Part shown: in pieces, positions 8,372-16,700 of the stretch
How the letters are laid out: each line of letters starts with the position of its first letter
How positions within the stretch are numbered: the first letter of the stretch is position 1
Source of the DNA: an uncultured Psychrobacillus sp.
GTDB lineage: Bacteria > Bacillota > Bacilli > Bacillales_A > Planococcaceae
Direction of reading: 5' to 3'
DNA length: 29,794 nt
Assembly (NCBI GenBank): GCA_934234185.1
Contig: CAKQHO010000033.1
Location: 1-29,794, forward strand
Notes under the pieces: model-generated
Databases searched by the model: none
What the model was told of the DNA's origin: nothing
What the model saw: only the letters and a program-made list of their open reading frames with translations
Position numbers and translations under genes: made by a program

Positions 8372-9082
8372 TTAATGGTCTGACGACACTTTATGTGACA
8401 TATAAACCATTGTTAACATAACGAAAATGAATGCTTGGATACCACCGACGAAGATGGAGAAACCTTGCCAAGCCATAGCTGGAATAATTGCTCCAATGAA
8501 GCCCATTACTCCTGATGTTGCAAGTCCTGCAAGTAGTCCTAATAGAACTTCTCCTGCATAGATGTTTCCGTAAAGACGAAGACCGAGTGTCAACGTATTT
8601 GCGAATTCCTCAATAATTTTTAATGGGAACAAAAATGGAAGAGGTCTGAAATAATCTTTCCCATATTCCTTGATACCCTTCATTTTTACACCGTAGTAAT
8701 GAGTCAATACGATAATCATTACTGCAAGTGTCATAGCAACTGTTGGATCTGCTGTTGGCGACTTCCACCATAGCACTCCATCATACGAAATCGAAAACGG
8801 AAGACCTAATAAGTTCGCAACCGCGATAAACATAAGTAAAGTAATCCCTAGAATATGGAATCTTCCGCCAGTCTTCCAGTCGAAGTTACTTTTGATAATA
8901 CCTTTCACGAAGTCCATTATCCACTCCATGAAATTTTGCATACCAGTTGGTTTAAGCTTCAGACTTCTTGTTGCAAAGAATGCAATTAAGAAAACAATTA
9001 GGGATGTTATAAATAGCATTAAGATATTTGACCAGTTCCCTGTCATGCCCCAAAGCACAAATTCTGGATTTTCGTGTCCCAC
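8372..9082 (-). CDS. atpB: ATP synthase Fo subunit a
   Basis: A 236-residue stator channel with five or six membrane helices. The essential arginine is in TLGLRLYGN (R169), which faces the c-ring carboxylate. No lysine is seen in the segment after it, where alkaliphile-type a subunits carry one. The start is GTG, preceded by GAGGTG at about 8 bases. It lies between atpI (26-base gap) and atpE. Confidence 0.96.
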   Translation of the reverse strand: MGHENPEFVLWGMTGNWSNILMLFITSLIVFLIAFFATRSLKLKPTGMQNFMEWIMDFVKGIIKSNFDWKTGGRFHILGITLLMFIAVANLLGLPFSISYDGVLWWKSPTADPTVAMTLAVMIIVLTHYYGVKMKGIKEYGKDYFRPLPFLFPLKIIEEFANTLTLGLRLYGNIYAGEVLLGLLAGLATSGVMGFIGAIIPAMAWQGFSIFVGGIQAFIFVMLTMVYMSHKVSSDH

Positions 9083-9108
9083 GATTCTTTCACCTCTCTT
9101 TCACATAC

Positions 9109-9483
9109 TCATGGCTGATTTCTTGCATGAAACAATAATCGCTCTACTAATAGTAGAACATAGGGAATCATTAATCCAATAACCGTGCTAATGAGATGGA
9201 TATTTTCGGGAAATGTAATGGCAAGCGCAACTGCTGCAACACCCGATGCAAATCGAAGGGGGGTGCCTAATCGAGCTCGTCCTTCTCCACTTTCCATCGC
9301 ACGATCAAATTTAACCATTCTACGGACAAGTATCCAGAAATTATACAGACCAAATATAGAACCGATTGCTAATCCTGCAAAAATTGTAGGATAAGGGGTA
9401 AATGCCCAGCCTAGCACACATGCCGAGAGCAAAAAATATATGTACTTTTTCTGCCTCGTAAAAATACGTTGCATTTCTAACAT
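9109..9483 (-). CDS. atpI: ATP synthase subunit I (AtpI)
   Basis: A 124-residue integral membrane protein with four predicted helices and a basic loop (RRMVKFDRAMESGEGRAR) between helices 2 and 3. AtpI family members help assemble the c ring. The start is ATG at 9483, eleven bases after GGAG; a second ATG three codons in is too far from it. It sits 6 bases after atpZ. Confidence 0.85.
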   Translation of the reverse strand: MLEMQRIFTRQKKYIYFLLSACVLGWAFTPYPTIFAGLAIGSIFGLYNFWILVRRMVKFDRAMESGEGRARLGTPLRFASGVAAVALAITFPENIHLISTVIGLMIPYVLLLVERLLFHARNQP

Positions 9484-9489
9484 TGATCT

Positions 9490-9708
9490 TTAATCTCCTG
9501 AATCATATTTTCGAATGGTAGTAATAAGTGCTAGTACACCAATCGCTAGACCGGCTAACAGACAAATTACCAAAAAGACTGGAGCGGTATCATATCGACG
9601 GTCCATCCACATTCCTGCGTATATACCAATCAATACTGAACCAACAAGCTGTGAGAGAATCGCTGAATATATCGCTATCCCTTGTAACGGACGTCTTATT
9701 TGACGCAT
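9490..9708 (-). CDS. atpZ: AtpZ/AtpI family small membrane protein
   Basis: A 72-residue protein with two membrane helices (about 11-33 and 42-63), a basic start (MRQIRRPL) and MDRRYDTAP in the loop, typical of the AtpZ family placed at the head of atp operons in many Bacillales. In alkaliphilic Bacillus AtpZ has been linked to magnesium uptake; here that is only suggested. It is the first gene after the operon promoter, with AGGA seven bases before the ATG. Confidence 0.75.
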   Translation of the reverse strand: MRQIRRPLQGIAIYSAILSQLVGSVLIGIYAGMWMDRRYDTAPVFLVICLLAGLAIGVLALITTIRKYDSGD

Positions 9709-9793
9709 AAAAGTATCCTCACATTTTTTCCTTTAAAAGTAAAAACTGTGAATCTAGTAGAAAGTTGATACATCAAGTGTTTCAAGCATGAAA

Positions 9794-9832
9794 CCCCTAT
9801 CATGATTATCCTTTGTAAGCATACAATAGGGG
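9794..9832 (-). terminator. Possible terminator of upp-mnaA overlapping the atp promoter
   Basis: Minus strand CCCCTAT (9826-9832) can pair with ATAGGGG (9794-9800) across a 25-base loop, followed by TTTCA. The first arm lies in the spacer of the atp promoter, so only transcripts reading through from mnaA contain both arms. The stem is short and the T-run weak. Confidence 0.35.
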
Positions 9833-9846
9833 CTATTTGATGTCAA
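9818..9846 (-). promoter_or_regulatory. Promoter of the atp operon (sigma-A)
   Basis: Minus strand TTGACA (perfect -35), a 17-bp spacer and TATGCT (-10). Transcription would start near 9811, leaving a leader of about 100 bases that contains a small GTTTCA/TGAAAC hairpin (9779-9794). Nothing else is seen in 9709-9910. Confidence 0.75.
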
Positions 9847-9910
9847 TTGCTACAAGTGAAAAACTTCACTCAAAGAAGATTTTTGACATTTTATCGACAA
9901 ATTTACAATC

Positions 9911-11023
9911 TTACTTTTTACCTAGATAGTTTTTGAGTGATTCAACAATTCTTTTAGATGCTTTTCCATCTCCATACGGGTTACTAGCCTGAGACATTTT
10001 TTCATAATCTTCCTTATTAGAAAGCAATTCGTTTGCCAATTGGAAGATGGTTTCTTCTTCCACTCCCGCAAGCTTTAATGTTCCAGCATCTATTCCTTCT
10101 GGTCTTTCTGTAGTATCTCTTAACACAAGTACTGGCTTTCCTAAAGAAGGTGCTTCCTCCTGTACCCCGCCCGAGTCAGTCAAGATAATATGTGAACGCG
10201 CTGCAAAGTTATGGAAGTCCAACACTTCTAAGGGTTCTATTAAATGAATTCTTTCATTTTTGCCAAGAACCTCGTTAGCTATTTCTCTTACAGCTGGATT
10301 CATATGAACTGGATATACTACCTGTACATCATCATGTAATTCTAATAGACGGTTAATAGCGCGGAACATATTACGCATCGGTTCCCCAATATTTTCTCTT
10401 CTATGTGCGGTTAATAAAATGATTCTACTACCAGTCAGTTTGTCCAAAATCGGATGTGTATAATCTTCTTTCACAGTTGTTTGCAGGGCATCAATTGCAG
10501 TATTTCCAGTAACGACAATGGATTCTGCTTTTTTATTCTCTGAAAGTAGATTTTCTCTTGATTTTTCCGTTGGTGCAAAGTGAATATCTGCCATAACTCC
10601 TGTCAGCTGACGATTCATCTCTTCTGGGAATGGAGAATATTTATTCCAAGTTCTTAACCCTGCTTCCACATGACCAATGGCAATTTGGTTATAGAATGCT
10701 GCCAAACTTGCCACAAAAGTTGTAGAGGTATCTCCGTGTACCAATACGATGTCTGGCTTTGCTTCTTTCATTACCGCATCCAAGCCTTCTAGTGCACGAG
10801 TTGTAATATCCACTAGTGTTTGACGGCTTTTCATCATATTTAAATCATAATCCGGTGTTATTTGAAAAGTATCTAACACTTGATCAAGCATTTCACGATG
10901 CTGTGCTGTTACTGTCACAATAGATTTTATCTCTTGATGCTTTTGAAGCTCAAGGACAAGCGGTGCCATCTTAATAGCTTCTGGTCTCGTCCCAAATATG
11001 GTCATTACTTTCCATTTTGTCAT
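9911..11023 (-). CDS. mnaA: UDP-N-acetylglucosamine 2-epimerase (non-hydrolysing)
   Basis: A 370-residue GT-B fold enzyme that interconverts UDP-GlcNAc and UDP-ManNAc, supplying ManNAc for teichoic-acid linkage units or other surface glycans. Motifs: FGTRPEAIK (10-18), VHGDTSTT (95-102), HVEAGLRT (118-125), PFPEEMNR (131-138), TAHRREN with H207, and TDSGGVQEE near 283-290. The family allosteric-site residues appear intact. It starts 15 bases after the upp stop, with AAAGGAG upstream, so the two are probably cotranscribed. A location between upp and atp differs from B. subtilis, where mnaA lies elsewhere. Confidence 0.96.
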   Translation of the reverse strand: MTKWKVMTIFGTRPEAIKMAPLVLELQKHQEIKSIVTVTAQHREMLDQVLDTFQITPDYDLNMMKSRQTLVDITTRALEGLDAVMKEAKPDIVLVHGDTSTTFVASLAAFYNQIAIGHVEAGLRTWNKYSPFPEEMNRQLTGVMADIHFAPTEKSRENLLSENKKAESIVVTGNTAIDALQTTVKEDYTHPILDKLTGSRIILLTAHRRENIGEPMRNMFRAINRLLELHDDVQVVYPVHMNPAVREIANEVLGKNERIHLIEPLEVLDFHNFAARSHIILTDSGGVQEEAPSLGKPVLVLRDTTERPEGIDAGTLKLAGVEEETIFQLANELLSNKEDYEKMSQASNPYGDGKASKRIVESLKNYLGKK

Positions 11024-11038
11024 GTAAAACCGCTCCTT

Positions 11039-11668
11039 TTATTTCGTTCCGAATAAACGGTCCCCTGCATCTCCTAAACCTGGCACGATATAACCGTGGT
11101 CGTTTAGCTTTTCATCTAATGCAGCAATATAAATATCTACATCTGGATGTGCTTCTTGAAGTGCTTTTACTCCTTCTGGAGCAGCAATTAGACACATAAA
11201 TTTGATACTTACAGCGCCGCGCTTTTTCAACGAGTTGACTGCTTCAATTGCAGAACCACCTGTTGCAAGCATTGGATCCACAAGGATGAAATCACGCTCT
11301 GCTACATCAGCAGGAAGCTTTACGTAGTATTCTACAGGAAGCAACGTTTCTGGATCACGGTAGAGTCCGATATGACCAACTTTAGCAGCTGGAATCAGCT
11401 TCAAGATACCATCAATCATTCCTATACCAGCACGCAGAATCGGTACAATACCAAGCTTCTTACCAGCCAACACTTTAGAGGTTGTTTTTTGGACAGGTGT
11501 TTCCACCTCAGTATCCTCTAGAGGCATATCTCGTGTAATTTCAAAGGCCATTAAAGAAGCTACCTCATCAACTAGCTCACGAAATTCCTTTGTCCCAGTG
11601 TTAACGTCACGAATGTATGTAAGTTTGTGTTGGATTAGTGGGTGATCAAATACGTATACTTTTGTCAT
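11039..11668 (-). CDS. upp: Uracil phosphoribosyltransferase
   Basis: A 209-residue enzyme of pyrimidine salvage that makes UMP from uracil and PRPP. The PRPP loop DPMLATGGSA is at 131-140 and the uracil-binding C-terminal region has GYIVPGLGDAGDR. I start it at the ATG of MTKVYVFDHP, nine bases after GGAG; this gives the usual family length. An in-frame extension to 11725 would run through the promoter and lacks a ribosome binding site. Confidence 0.97.
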   Translation of the reverse strand: MTKVYVFDHPLIQHKLTYIRDVNTGTKEFRELVDEVASLMAFEITRDMPLEDTEVETPVQKTTSKVLAGKKLGIVPILRAGIGMIDGILKLIPAAKVGHIGLYRDPETLLPVEYYVKLPADVAERDFILVDPMLATGGSAIEAVNSLKKRGAVSIKFMCLIAAPEGVKALQEAHPDVDIYIAALDEKLNDHGYIVPGLGDAGDRLFGTK

Positions 11669-11711
11669 TCGGCATATCTCCTCTATTATATATTTTGTTT
11701 CAATCTTATAA

Positions 11712-11720
11712 ATTATAGCA
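11712..11720 (-). promoter_or_regulatory. Extended -10 promoter of upp
   Basis: Minus strand TGCTATAAT, a perfect extended -10 element, 43 bases before the upp ATG. No good -35 is visible. No attenuator-like terminator is seen in the short leader. Confidence 0.6.
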
Positions 11721-11899
11721 AACAATCTATGCTACATTCTACAAATGTCTCGATTTTAATATTTCGTCAATTTTATTTCATACAAAAGAAATAGATGTAA
11801 CAATCTATTGGTTGGAGTTCTCGCTAATATAGTGTGCTCTTTTTTGTTACTATGTATTCTTTCGGATAGGACTGAATGGAGGTTGACTCTTTATCGGTT

Positions 11900-12660
11900 T
11901 CTTATTCCTTGTGGTCTTCGTAGAAATACTTACGGTTTGGAGGCGGATGCTTTCTACGAGGTTCTAGTTACTTGCTGTTGCTAGTTTGTTACTTGCGATT
12001 CCGGTGACTTTACTTGCGGTCGTCCACTTATTTTCCAGCAGATTTCCATTACTTGCGGTCTTCATAGAAATACTTGCGGTTCAGCAGTCGTTACTTGCTA
12101 TTAGGTACTGGTTACTTGCGATTGCTCGCTTGTTACTTGCGATTTCGGTGACTTTACTTGCGGTTGTCCACTTTTTCCCCAGTGATTTTCCATTACTTGC
12201 GGTCTTAGTAGAAATACTTGCGGTTTAGCGGCAAATACTTACTATGAGCTGCTCGTTATCTGCGAAACCGATGACTTTACTTGCGATCGCTCACTTTTTT
12301 CCAGTAGATTTCCATTACTTGCGGTTTTCATAGAAATACTTGCGGTTCGCATGTCGTTACTTGCGATTAGGTACAAGTTACTTGCGGTTGCTCGTTTCTT
12401 ACTTGCGATTTCGGTGACTTTACTTGCAGTTGTCCACTTATTTTCCAGCGATTTTCCATTACTTGCGGTCTTCATAGAAATACTTGCGGTTCAGCAGTCG
12501 TTACTTGCGATTAGGTACAAGTTACTTGCGGTTGCTCGTTTGTTACTTGCGATTTAGGTGACTTTACTTGCGGTTGTCCACTTTTTCCCAGTGATTTTCC
12601 ATTACATGCGGTCGGCACTCTTTTGTTACTTGCGATTCCGGCGACTTTACTTGCAGCTCG
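11900..12660. repeat. Tandem repeat island 2, about 144-bp unit (TTACTTGCG family)
   Basis: About 22 exact copies of TTACTTGC, most read TTACTTGCGRT, recur every 16-40 bp on the plus strand. They form a higher-order unit of six motifs. Unit starts are at 11989, 12133, 12256, 12399, 12543 and 12626, giving periods of 144, 123, 143, 144 and 83. The left part (from about 11900) is degenerate. Between motifs, constant linkers recur, such as GGTGACTT and TTTTCCAG. Open frames across it (plus-strand LLAI/LLAV repeats) follow from the repeat and have no ribosome binding sites. The rest of the upp-glyA gap (11721-11899) shows nothing further. Confidence 0.92.
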
Positions 12661-12683
12661 CTTTTTACAGGTCTCAGGAATTC

Positions 12684-12713
12684 AAAAAAGGAGCTGATTC
12701 TATCAGCTCCTTT
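12684..12713 (-). terminator. Intrinsic terminator of glyA
   Basis: GGAGCTGA and TCAGCTCC form a perfect stem (extended by AAA/TTT) with loop TTCTA and a T6 run on the minus strand, 7 bp beyond the glyA stop. Confidence 0.93.
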
Positions 12714-12720
12714 GACTATA

Positions 12721-13956
12721 TTAACTATATAAAGGGAATCTTTCTGTTAAAGCTTGTACTCTAGCTTTTGATTCTTCTAGTACACTAGCATCCTCATGAT
12801 TTTTAAGTAGCTTCGCTATAATAGAAGCAATTTCTTTCATTTCTTCTTCTTTGAAGCCACGAGATGTTACTGCAGGTGTTCCTACTCGAACTCCTGAAGT
12901 GATGAATGGGCTAGAAGTATCGAATGGAATTGTGTTTTTATTCGCTGTAATTCCTACTTCGTCTAGTACATGCTCGGCAACTTTACCAGTTAAGCCTAAT
13001 ACAGAAACATCTAATAGCATTACATGATTGTCTGTGCCGCCAGAAACGATTCGGATTCCTTCAGCTGTTAAACTATCAGCTAAGGTTTTTGCATTTGCCA
13101 CAACCTGTGCTTGATACTCTTTAAATTCTGGTTGAAGTGCTTCTCCGAAAGCCACTGCCTTCGCAGCTATTACATGCATTAGAGGACCACCTTGAATACC
13201 AGGGAAAATTGTTTTATCAATTTTTTTAGCGAATTCTTCTGTTGTTAAGATTAATCCGCCACGCGGTCCACGAAGTGTTTTGTGAGTAGTAGAAGTTACA
13301 AAGTGTGCATGCGGAACTGGATTTGGATGAAGACCAGCAGCTACAAGACCTGCGATATGAGCCATATCTACGAATAAATAAGCTCCAATCTCATCAGCAA
13401 TCGCACGGAACTTTTCAAAATCAATTATACGAGAGTAGGCACTAGCTCCTGCTACAATCATTTTAGGCTTATGTTCAAGTGCAATAGAACGTACTTCTTC
13501 GTAATCAATCATTTCCGTTTCTTTATTTACACCATACTCGATGAAATTATATTGAATACCGCTAAAGTTGACAGGAGAACCATGTGTTAAATGCCCACCG
13601 TGAGAAAGGTTCATCCCTAGAATTGTATCGCCAGGCTGTAAAGCAGTCATGTAGACAGCCATGTTAGCTTGTGAGCCAGAGTGTGGTTGAACGTTCGCAT
13701 GCTCTGCTCCAAAGATTTCCTTCAAGCGATCGCGAGCGATATCTTCAACTACATCTACGTGTTCACATCCGCCATAATAGCGTTTACCAGGATAGCCCTC
13801 TGCATACTTGTTCGTTAATACAGAGCCTTGCGCTTCCATAACTGCCTCTGAAACAAAGTTTTCGGATGCGATTAATTCGATATTCGCTTGTTGACGTTTT
13901 TTCTCTGCTAACATTGCCTCATAGACTGCTTGGTCTTGCTTTTCAATCGTTTTCAC
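12721..13956 (-). CDS. glyA: Serine hydroxymethyltransferase
   Basis: A 411-residue PLP enzyme converting serine and tetrahydrofolate to glycine and 5,10-methylene-THF. The PLP-binding lysine is K226 in STTHKTLRGPRGG, and ELIASENF (27-34) and YAEGYPGKRYYGG (51-63) are family signatures. I start it at GTG 13956, eight bases after GGAGGAGG. The ATG at 13980 overlaps the ywlG stop (ATGA) and would place that ribosome binding site inside the gene; it would add eight residues (MILEEELK). Cotranscribed with ywlG, closed by a strong terminator. Confidence 0.96.
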   Translation of the reverse strand: MKTIEKQDQAVYEAMLAEKKRQQANIELIASENFVSEAVMEAQGSVLTNKYAEGYPGKRYYGGCEHVDVVEDIARDRLKEIFGAEHANVQPHSGSQANMAVYMTALQPGDTILGMNLSHGGHLTHGSPVNFSGIQYNFIEYGVNKETEMIDYEEVRSIALEHKPKMIVAGASAYSRIIDFEKFRAIADEIGAYLFVDMAHIAGLVAAGLHPNPVPHAHFVTSTTHKTLRGPRGGLILTTEEFAKKIDKTIFPGIQGGPLMHVIAAKAVAFGEALQPEFKEYQAQVVANAKTLADSLTAEGIRIVSGGTDNHVMLLDVSVLGLTGKVAEHVLDEVGITANKNTIPFDTSSPFITSGVRVGTPAVTSRGFKEEEMKEIASIIAKLLKNHEDASVLEESKARVQALTERFPLYS

Positions 13957-13976
13957 TTTCAGTTCCTCCTCCAATA

Positions 13977-14522
13977 TCATCCGTAAAATGCACGTGCTCC
14001 ACCTATTAGTTTTGGTCGGGTAGTTGCAAGGGTTACAATTGCTTCTCCGACGTGCTTAATAGATGCTCTTATAGGCACTACAACAGGTTGCAGCTGCATT
14101 CCAATCATTGTTTGCCCAATATCGATCCCTGCTCTCGCTTGTACTTGCTCCACTACAACAGGGTTCTCCAGCTGAGTATAAGCATAGGCAGACATCGATC
14201 CGCCAGCACCAGCAATTGGTATAACCGAAACTTCTGGAAGCCTAAAAAACTGCTGAGCCCTTCTTTCCATCGTAACAGCCCGATTAATATGCTCACAGCC
14301 TTGGAAAGCCAAGTGGATTTTATGCCGGTCTGCAAATTCCTTTAAGGGACCGAATAAAAACTCAGCAACCTCTATGCCTCCAGCAGTTCCTATTCTTTTC
14401 CCTATTACTTCAGAGGTTGAACAGCCGACGACAAAGAGATCATTCTCTTTAAAGTCTACTTGCTGCTCCATTTCCAGGAGGAGCTGTTCCAATTGTTGTT
14501 TCCACAAATTGTTTGCTTCCAT
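13977..14522 (-). CDS. ywlG: UPF0340 / TIGR01440 family protein YwlG
   Basis: A 181-residue protein of the UPF0340 family, conserved next to glyA in Bacilli and of unknown function. Visible family segments are VVGCSTSEVIGKRIGTAGG (32-50), FQGCEHINRA and the glycine-rich PIAGAGGSMSAYAY. It looks like a compact cytosolic alpha/beta protein with no membrane helix. Its end overlaps the ATG at 13980. AGGGG lies eight bases before the ATG, 22 bases after rpiB. Confidence 0.85.
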   Translation of the reverse strand: MEANNLWKQQLEQLLLEMEQQVDFKENDLFVVGCSTSEVIGKRIGTAGGIEVAEFLFGPLKEFADRHKIHLAFQGCEHINRAVTMERRAQQFFRLPEVSVIPIAGAGGSMSAYAYTQLENPVVVEQVQARAGIDIGQTMIGMQLQPVVVPIRASIKHVGEAIVTLATTRPKLIGGARAFYG

Positions 14523-14544
14523 CTGAAAAACCCCTCTACATAGT

Positions 14545-14985
14545 TTACTTATTTTCTAAAGAAGTTATTTTTTCGATTCGGCGAGCATGACGTCCACCTT
14601 CAAAATCCTGAGCCAGCCAAGTAGCAACAATCTCTCTAGCTAAGCCTGCTCCTATTACTCGTTCACCCATCGCTAAAACGTTTGAGTCATTATGGCATCT
14701 AGTTGCCTTCGCTGAAAACACATCATGAACTAGCGCACAACGGATACCTTTAACCTTGTTTGCTGCAATGGACATACCAATGCCTGTCCCACAGATTAAA
14801 ATACCTCGGTCAAATTCACCGCTCACTACTCCGTCTGTAACAGGTGTTGCGTAATCTGGATAATCAACAGAATCATCATTTACAGGACCAAAATCCTTAT
14901 AGGATAGTCCAAGTTCTTCAAGCTGCTGAATAATTTCCTTGCGAAGATTGTTGCCTCCGTGATCAGAAGAAATTGCAATTTTCAA
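14545..14985 (-). CDS. rpiB: Ribose-5-phosphate isomerase B (RpiB/YwlF)
   Basis: A 146-residue isomerase of the RpiB/LacAB family, interconverting ribose-5-P and ribulose-5-P. It has SDHGG (7-11), the catalytic C65 in ICGTGIG, and RCHND with H98. I start it at TTG 14985, six bases after AGAGGG, because the family begins directly with the MKIAISSDHG strand. A longer in-frame version from 15054 adds 23 residues of no family resemblance. The name fits the position in the ywlE-ywlG block. Confidence 0.92.
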   Translation of the reverse strand: MKIAISSDHGGNNLRKEIIQQLEELGLSYKDFGPVNDDSVDYPDYATPVTDGVVSGEFDRGILICGTGIGMSIAANKVKGIRCALVHDVFSAKATRCHNDSNVLAMGERVIGAGLAREIVATWLAQDFEGGRHARRIEKITSLENK

Positions 14986-15060
14986 CTTGTTCCCTCTTTT
15001 CTGTTTTGTACTCGAACCCATCATATCATTTTTTTCACTAAAAAAATATATCATTACTTA

Positions 15061-15324
15061 AAAGGCATCACAATTATTCTGTAGGAAAATATATCCAGAA
15101 TATAATAGGCTAGTTAGCATTCCCTTTAAATTATTATCTTTACTTTAACATTAGGTTTGCTGAGCACAGCGAAGAGACTCTATCTCACCAATTGCGTCGT
15201 TACCCAGTTAACAATGCTTGGTTAAACTTGATTTCACTATTTTTCTCCTCGCGGAATGAGCGCAGCGAAGAAGAAAGCTGAAACTTGCCCACGAAAAGCG
15301 TTCACCGGAATGAAGATACACGAT
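15061..15324. other. Intergenic stretch with degenerate repeat-like segments
   Basis: The rpiB-receptor gap shows two related blocks, GAGCACAGCGAAGAG near 15162 and GAGCGCAGCGAAGAA near 15258, and the second continues into CGAAAAGCGTTCACCGGAAT. This resembles a GAGCGCAGCGAAG-type dispersed intergenic sequence I recall from Bacillales; the match is from memory. No gene is visible. Confidence 0.35.
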
Positions 15325-15362
15325 AAAAAGCGAGTATGTGAAAGATTCTCACATACTCGCTC
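15325..15362 (-). terminator. Intrinsic terminator of the chemotaxis receptor gene
   Basis: AGCGAGTATGTGA and TCACATACTCGCT form a 13-bp perfect stem followed by a T5 run on the minus strand, 10 bp beyond the stop. Confidence 0.93.
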
Positions 15363-15372
15363 CATATATTAT

Positions 15373-16698
15373 TTATTTTACTTTCACAGAAGAACGGTCG
15401 AATTGGGAAATAACTTTAAATAATTCCTCTGATTGGGTTTTTAGATCCTCAGATAACACATCAATTTGCTCAATAGATCTTGCTTGCTCGTCCGTGGCAC
15501 TTCTAACCTCTTCAGCTCCGGCAGAGGTTTCTTCTGCTATAGCTGCAACGTCTTGAGACTGGCGGGCAGTAGATTCTATGTTTGTTAGTTGTCTTTCTAC
15601 TAATGAGGAAATTTCTACTACAGATTCTGCCATTTCATGAATCTGATTGGACATGCCTTCTACCGCTGCATTTGTTTCGGAAACTCGTTTTGCTTCCCCT
15701 ACCGCAAAGCTCACTTGACTTGTCATTTGTTGTACCACAGTCTGAACATCATTTTGAATAGCAAGGATTAATGCAGATATCCCTTGCACTGCCTTTGCAC
15801 TTTCATCCGCTAGTTTCCTTACCTCTTCCGCTACAACGGCAAAGCCTTTACCATGCTCCCCTGCTCTCGCAGCCTCTATGGATGCATTTAACGCAAGGAG
15901 ATTAGTCTGTGCAGCGATATCTCCAACAAGCTGAATGATGCTCTCTACCTTCCCTGCATTCTCTTCCAGCTGATGAATATTTCCTAATGCGGATTCATTT
16001 CCAGCAGCAATTTTTTGGATTCCATTTACTAATGAATGGATGACTTCCGTTGTTTGAGATAAACCCGCAATCATCTCTTTGGATTGTACAGATGATTTTT
16101 CTGCATGTCTGTTAACCTCTGAAGCTAGAACTCTAACATCCTCTACAGCTTCGGCAGTTTCCTGCACAGCAATCGCTGACTGCTCTGCCCCCTCCGATAT
16201 TTGAGCAATTGTTGAAGCAATCGCCTCTGCCTGATCTGAAGCAACGGAGGATTCAACAGAGAGCTTTTGTACTATATTATTTGTTTTATCAAAGTTTTCT
16301 TCAATTCCCTGAACCATTTCTCGAAGGTTCTCCAGCATAGATTGAAAGGCTACTGCTACCGAATGAATTTCATCCTTCGATTTCGGAACCTCTACATCAA
16401 CACCAATTTTCCCTTCAGAGGCAAGATTAGCTACTTTTTCTAAGTTGAATAAAGGCCTAATGATTAGTCCACTGAATATATAAGCTAACAGCCCGGACCA
16501 GAAAATACCTAAAGTATATGTAAGAATTTCAAACTGCACGGGCCCAAGTGAAAAGTTTGGCCACAGAGATTGGATATATGGCTGGACATAATTGATAAAT
16601 AATGCGCTTGTTGAGTACGTTATTAGAGCTAAAATCGTTACAAATAGCACAATTTTCTTTTGGAGACCAAATGTGTGCTTCTTCTTTTTTTCTTTCAT
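15373..16698 (-). CDS. Methyl-accepting chemotaxis protein without a ligand-binding domain
   Basis: A 441-residue receptor. Membrane helices lie at about 16-36 and 57-80, with only about 20 residues between them, so there is no periplasmic-type sensor domain. A HAMP-like segment follows (about 80-132). The rest is a coiled-coil signalling domain whose conserved tip (262-300) includes QTNLLALNASIEAARAGEHG, the CheA/CheW-binding region. It begins 2 bases after the ywlE stop and ends at a strong terminator, so it is cotranscribed with ywlE. In B. subtilis ywlE and rpiB are adjacent, making this an insertion relative to that order. What it senses cannot be read; membrane state or a cytosolic signal are possibilities. 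Confidence 0.93.
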   Translation of the reverse strand: MKEKKKKHTFGLQKKIVLFVTILALITYSTSALFINYVQPYIQSLWPNFSLGPVQFEILTYTLGIFWSGLLAYIFSGLIIRPLFNLEKVANLASEGKIGVDVEVPKSKDEIHSVAVAFQSMLENLREMVQGIEENFDKTNNIVQKLSVESSVASDQAEAIASTIAQISEGAEQSAIAVQETAEAVEDVRVLASEVNRHAEKSSVQSKEMIAGLSQTTEVIHSLVNGIQKIAAGNESALGNIHQLEENAGKVESIIQLVGDIAAQTNLLALNASIEAARAGEHGKGFAVVAEEVRKLADESAKAVQGISALILAIQNDVQTVVQQMTSQVSFAVGEAKRVSETNAAVEGMSNQIHEMAESVVEISSLVERQLTNIESTARQSQDVAAIAEETSAGAEEVRSATDEQARSIEQIDVLSEDLKTQSEELFKVISQFDRSSVKVK

Positions 16699-16700
16699 CC

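Noticed and set aside
11900..12660. Open frames of 68-80 codons rich in LLAI/LLAV, and a minus-strand frame rich in TAS/IAS
   Set aside because: They follow the repeat period, lack ribosome binding sites and would be low-complexity peptides; the repeat explains them.
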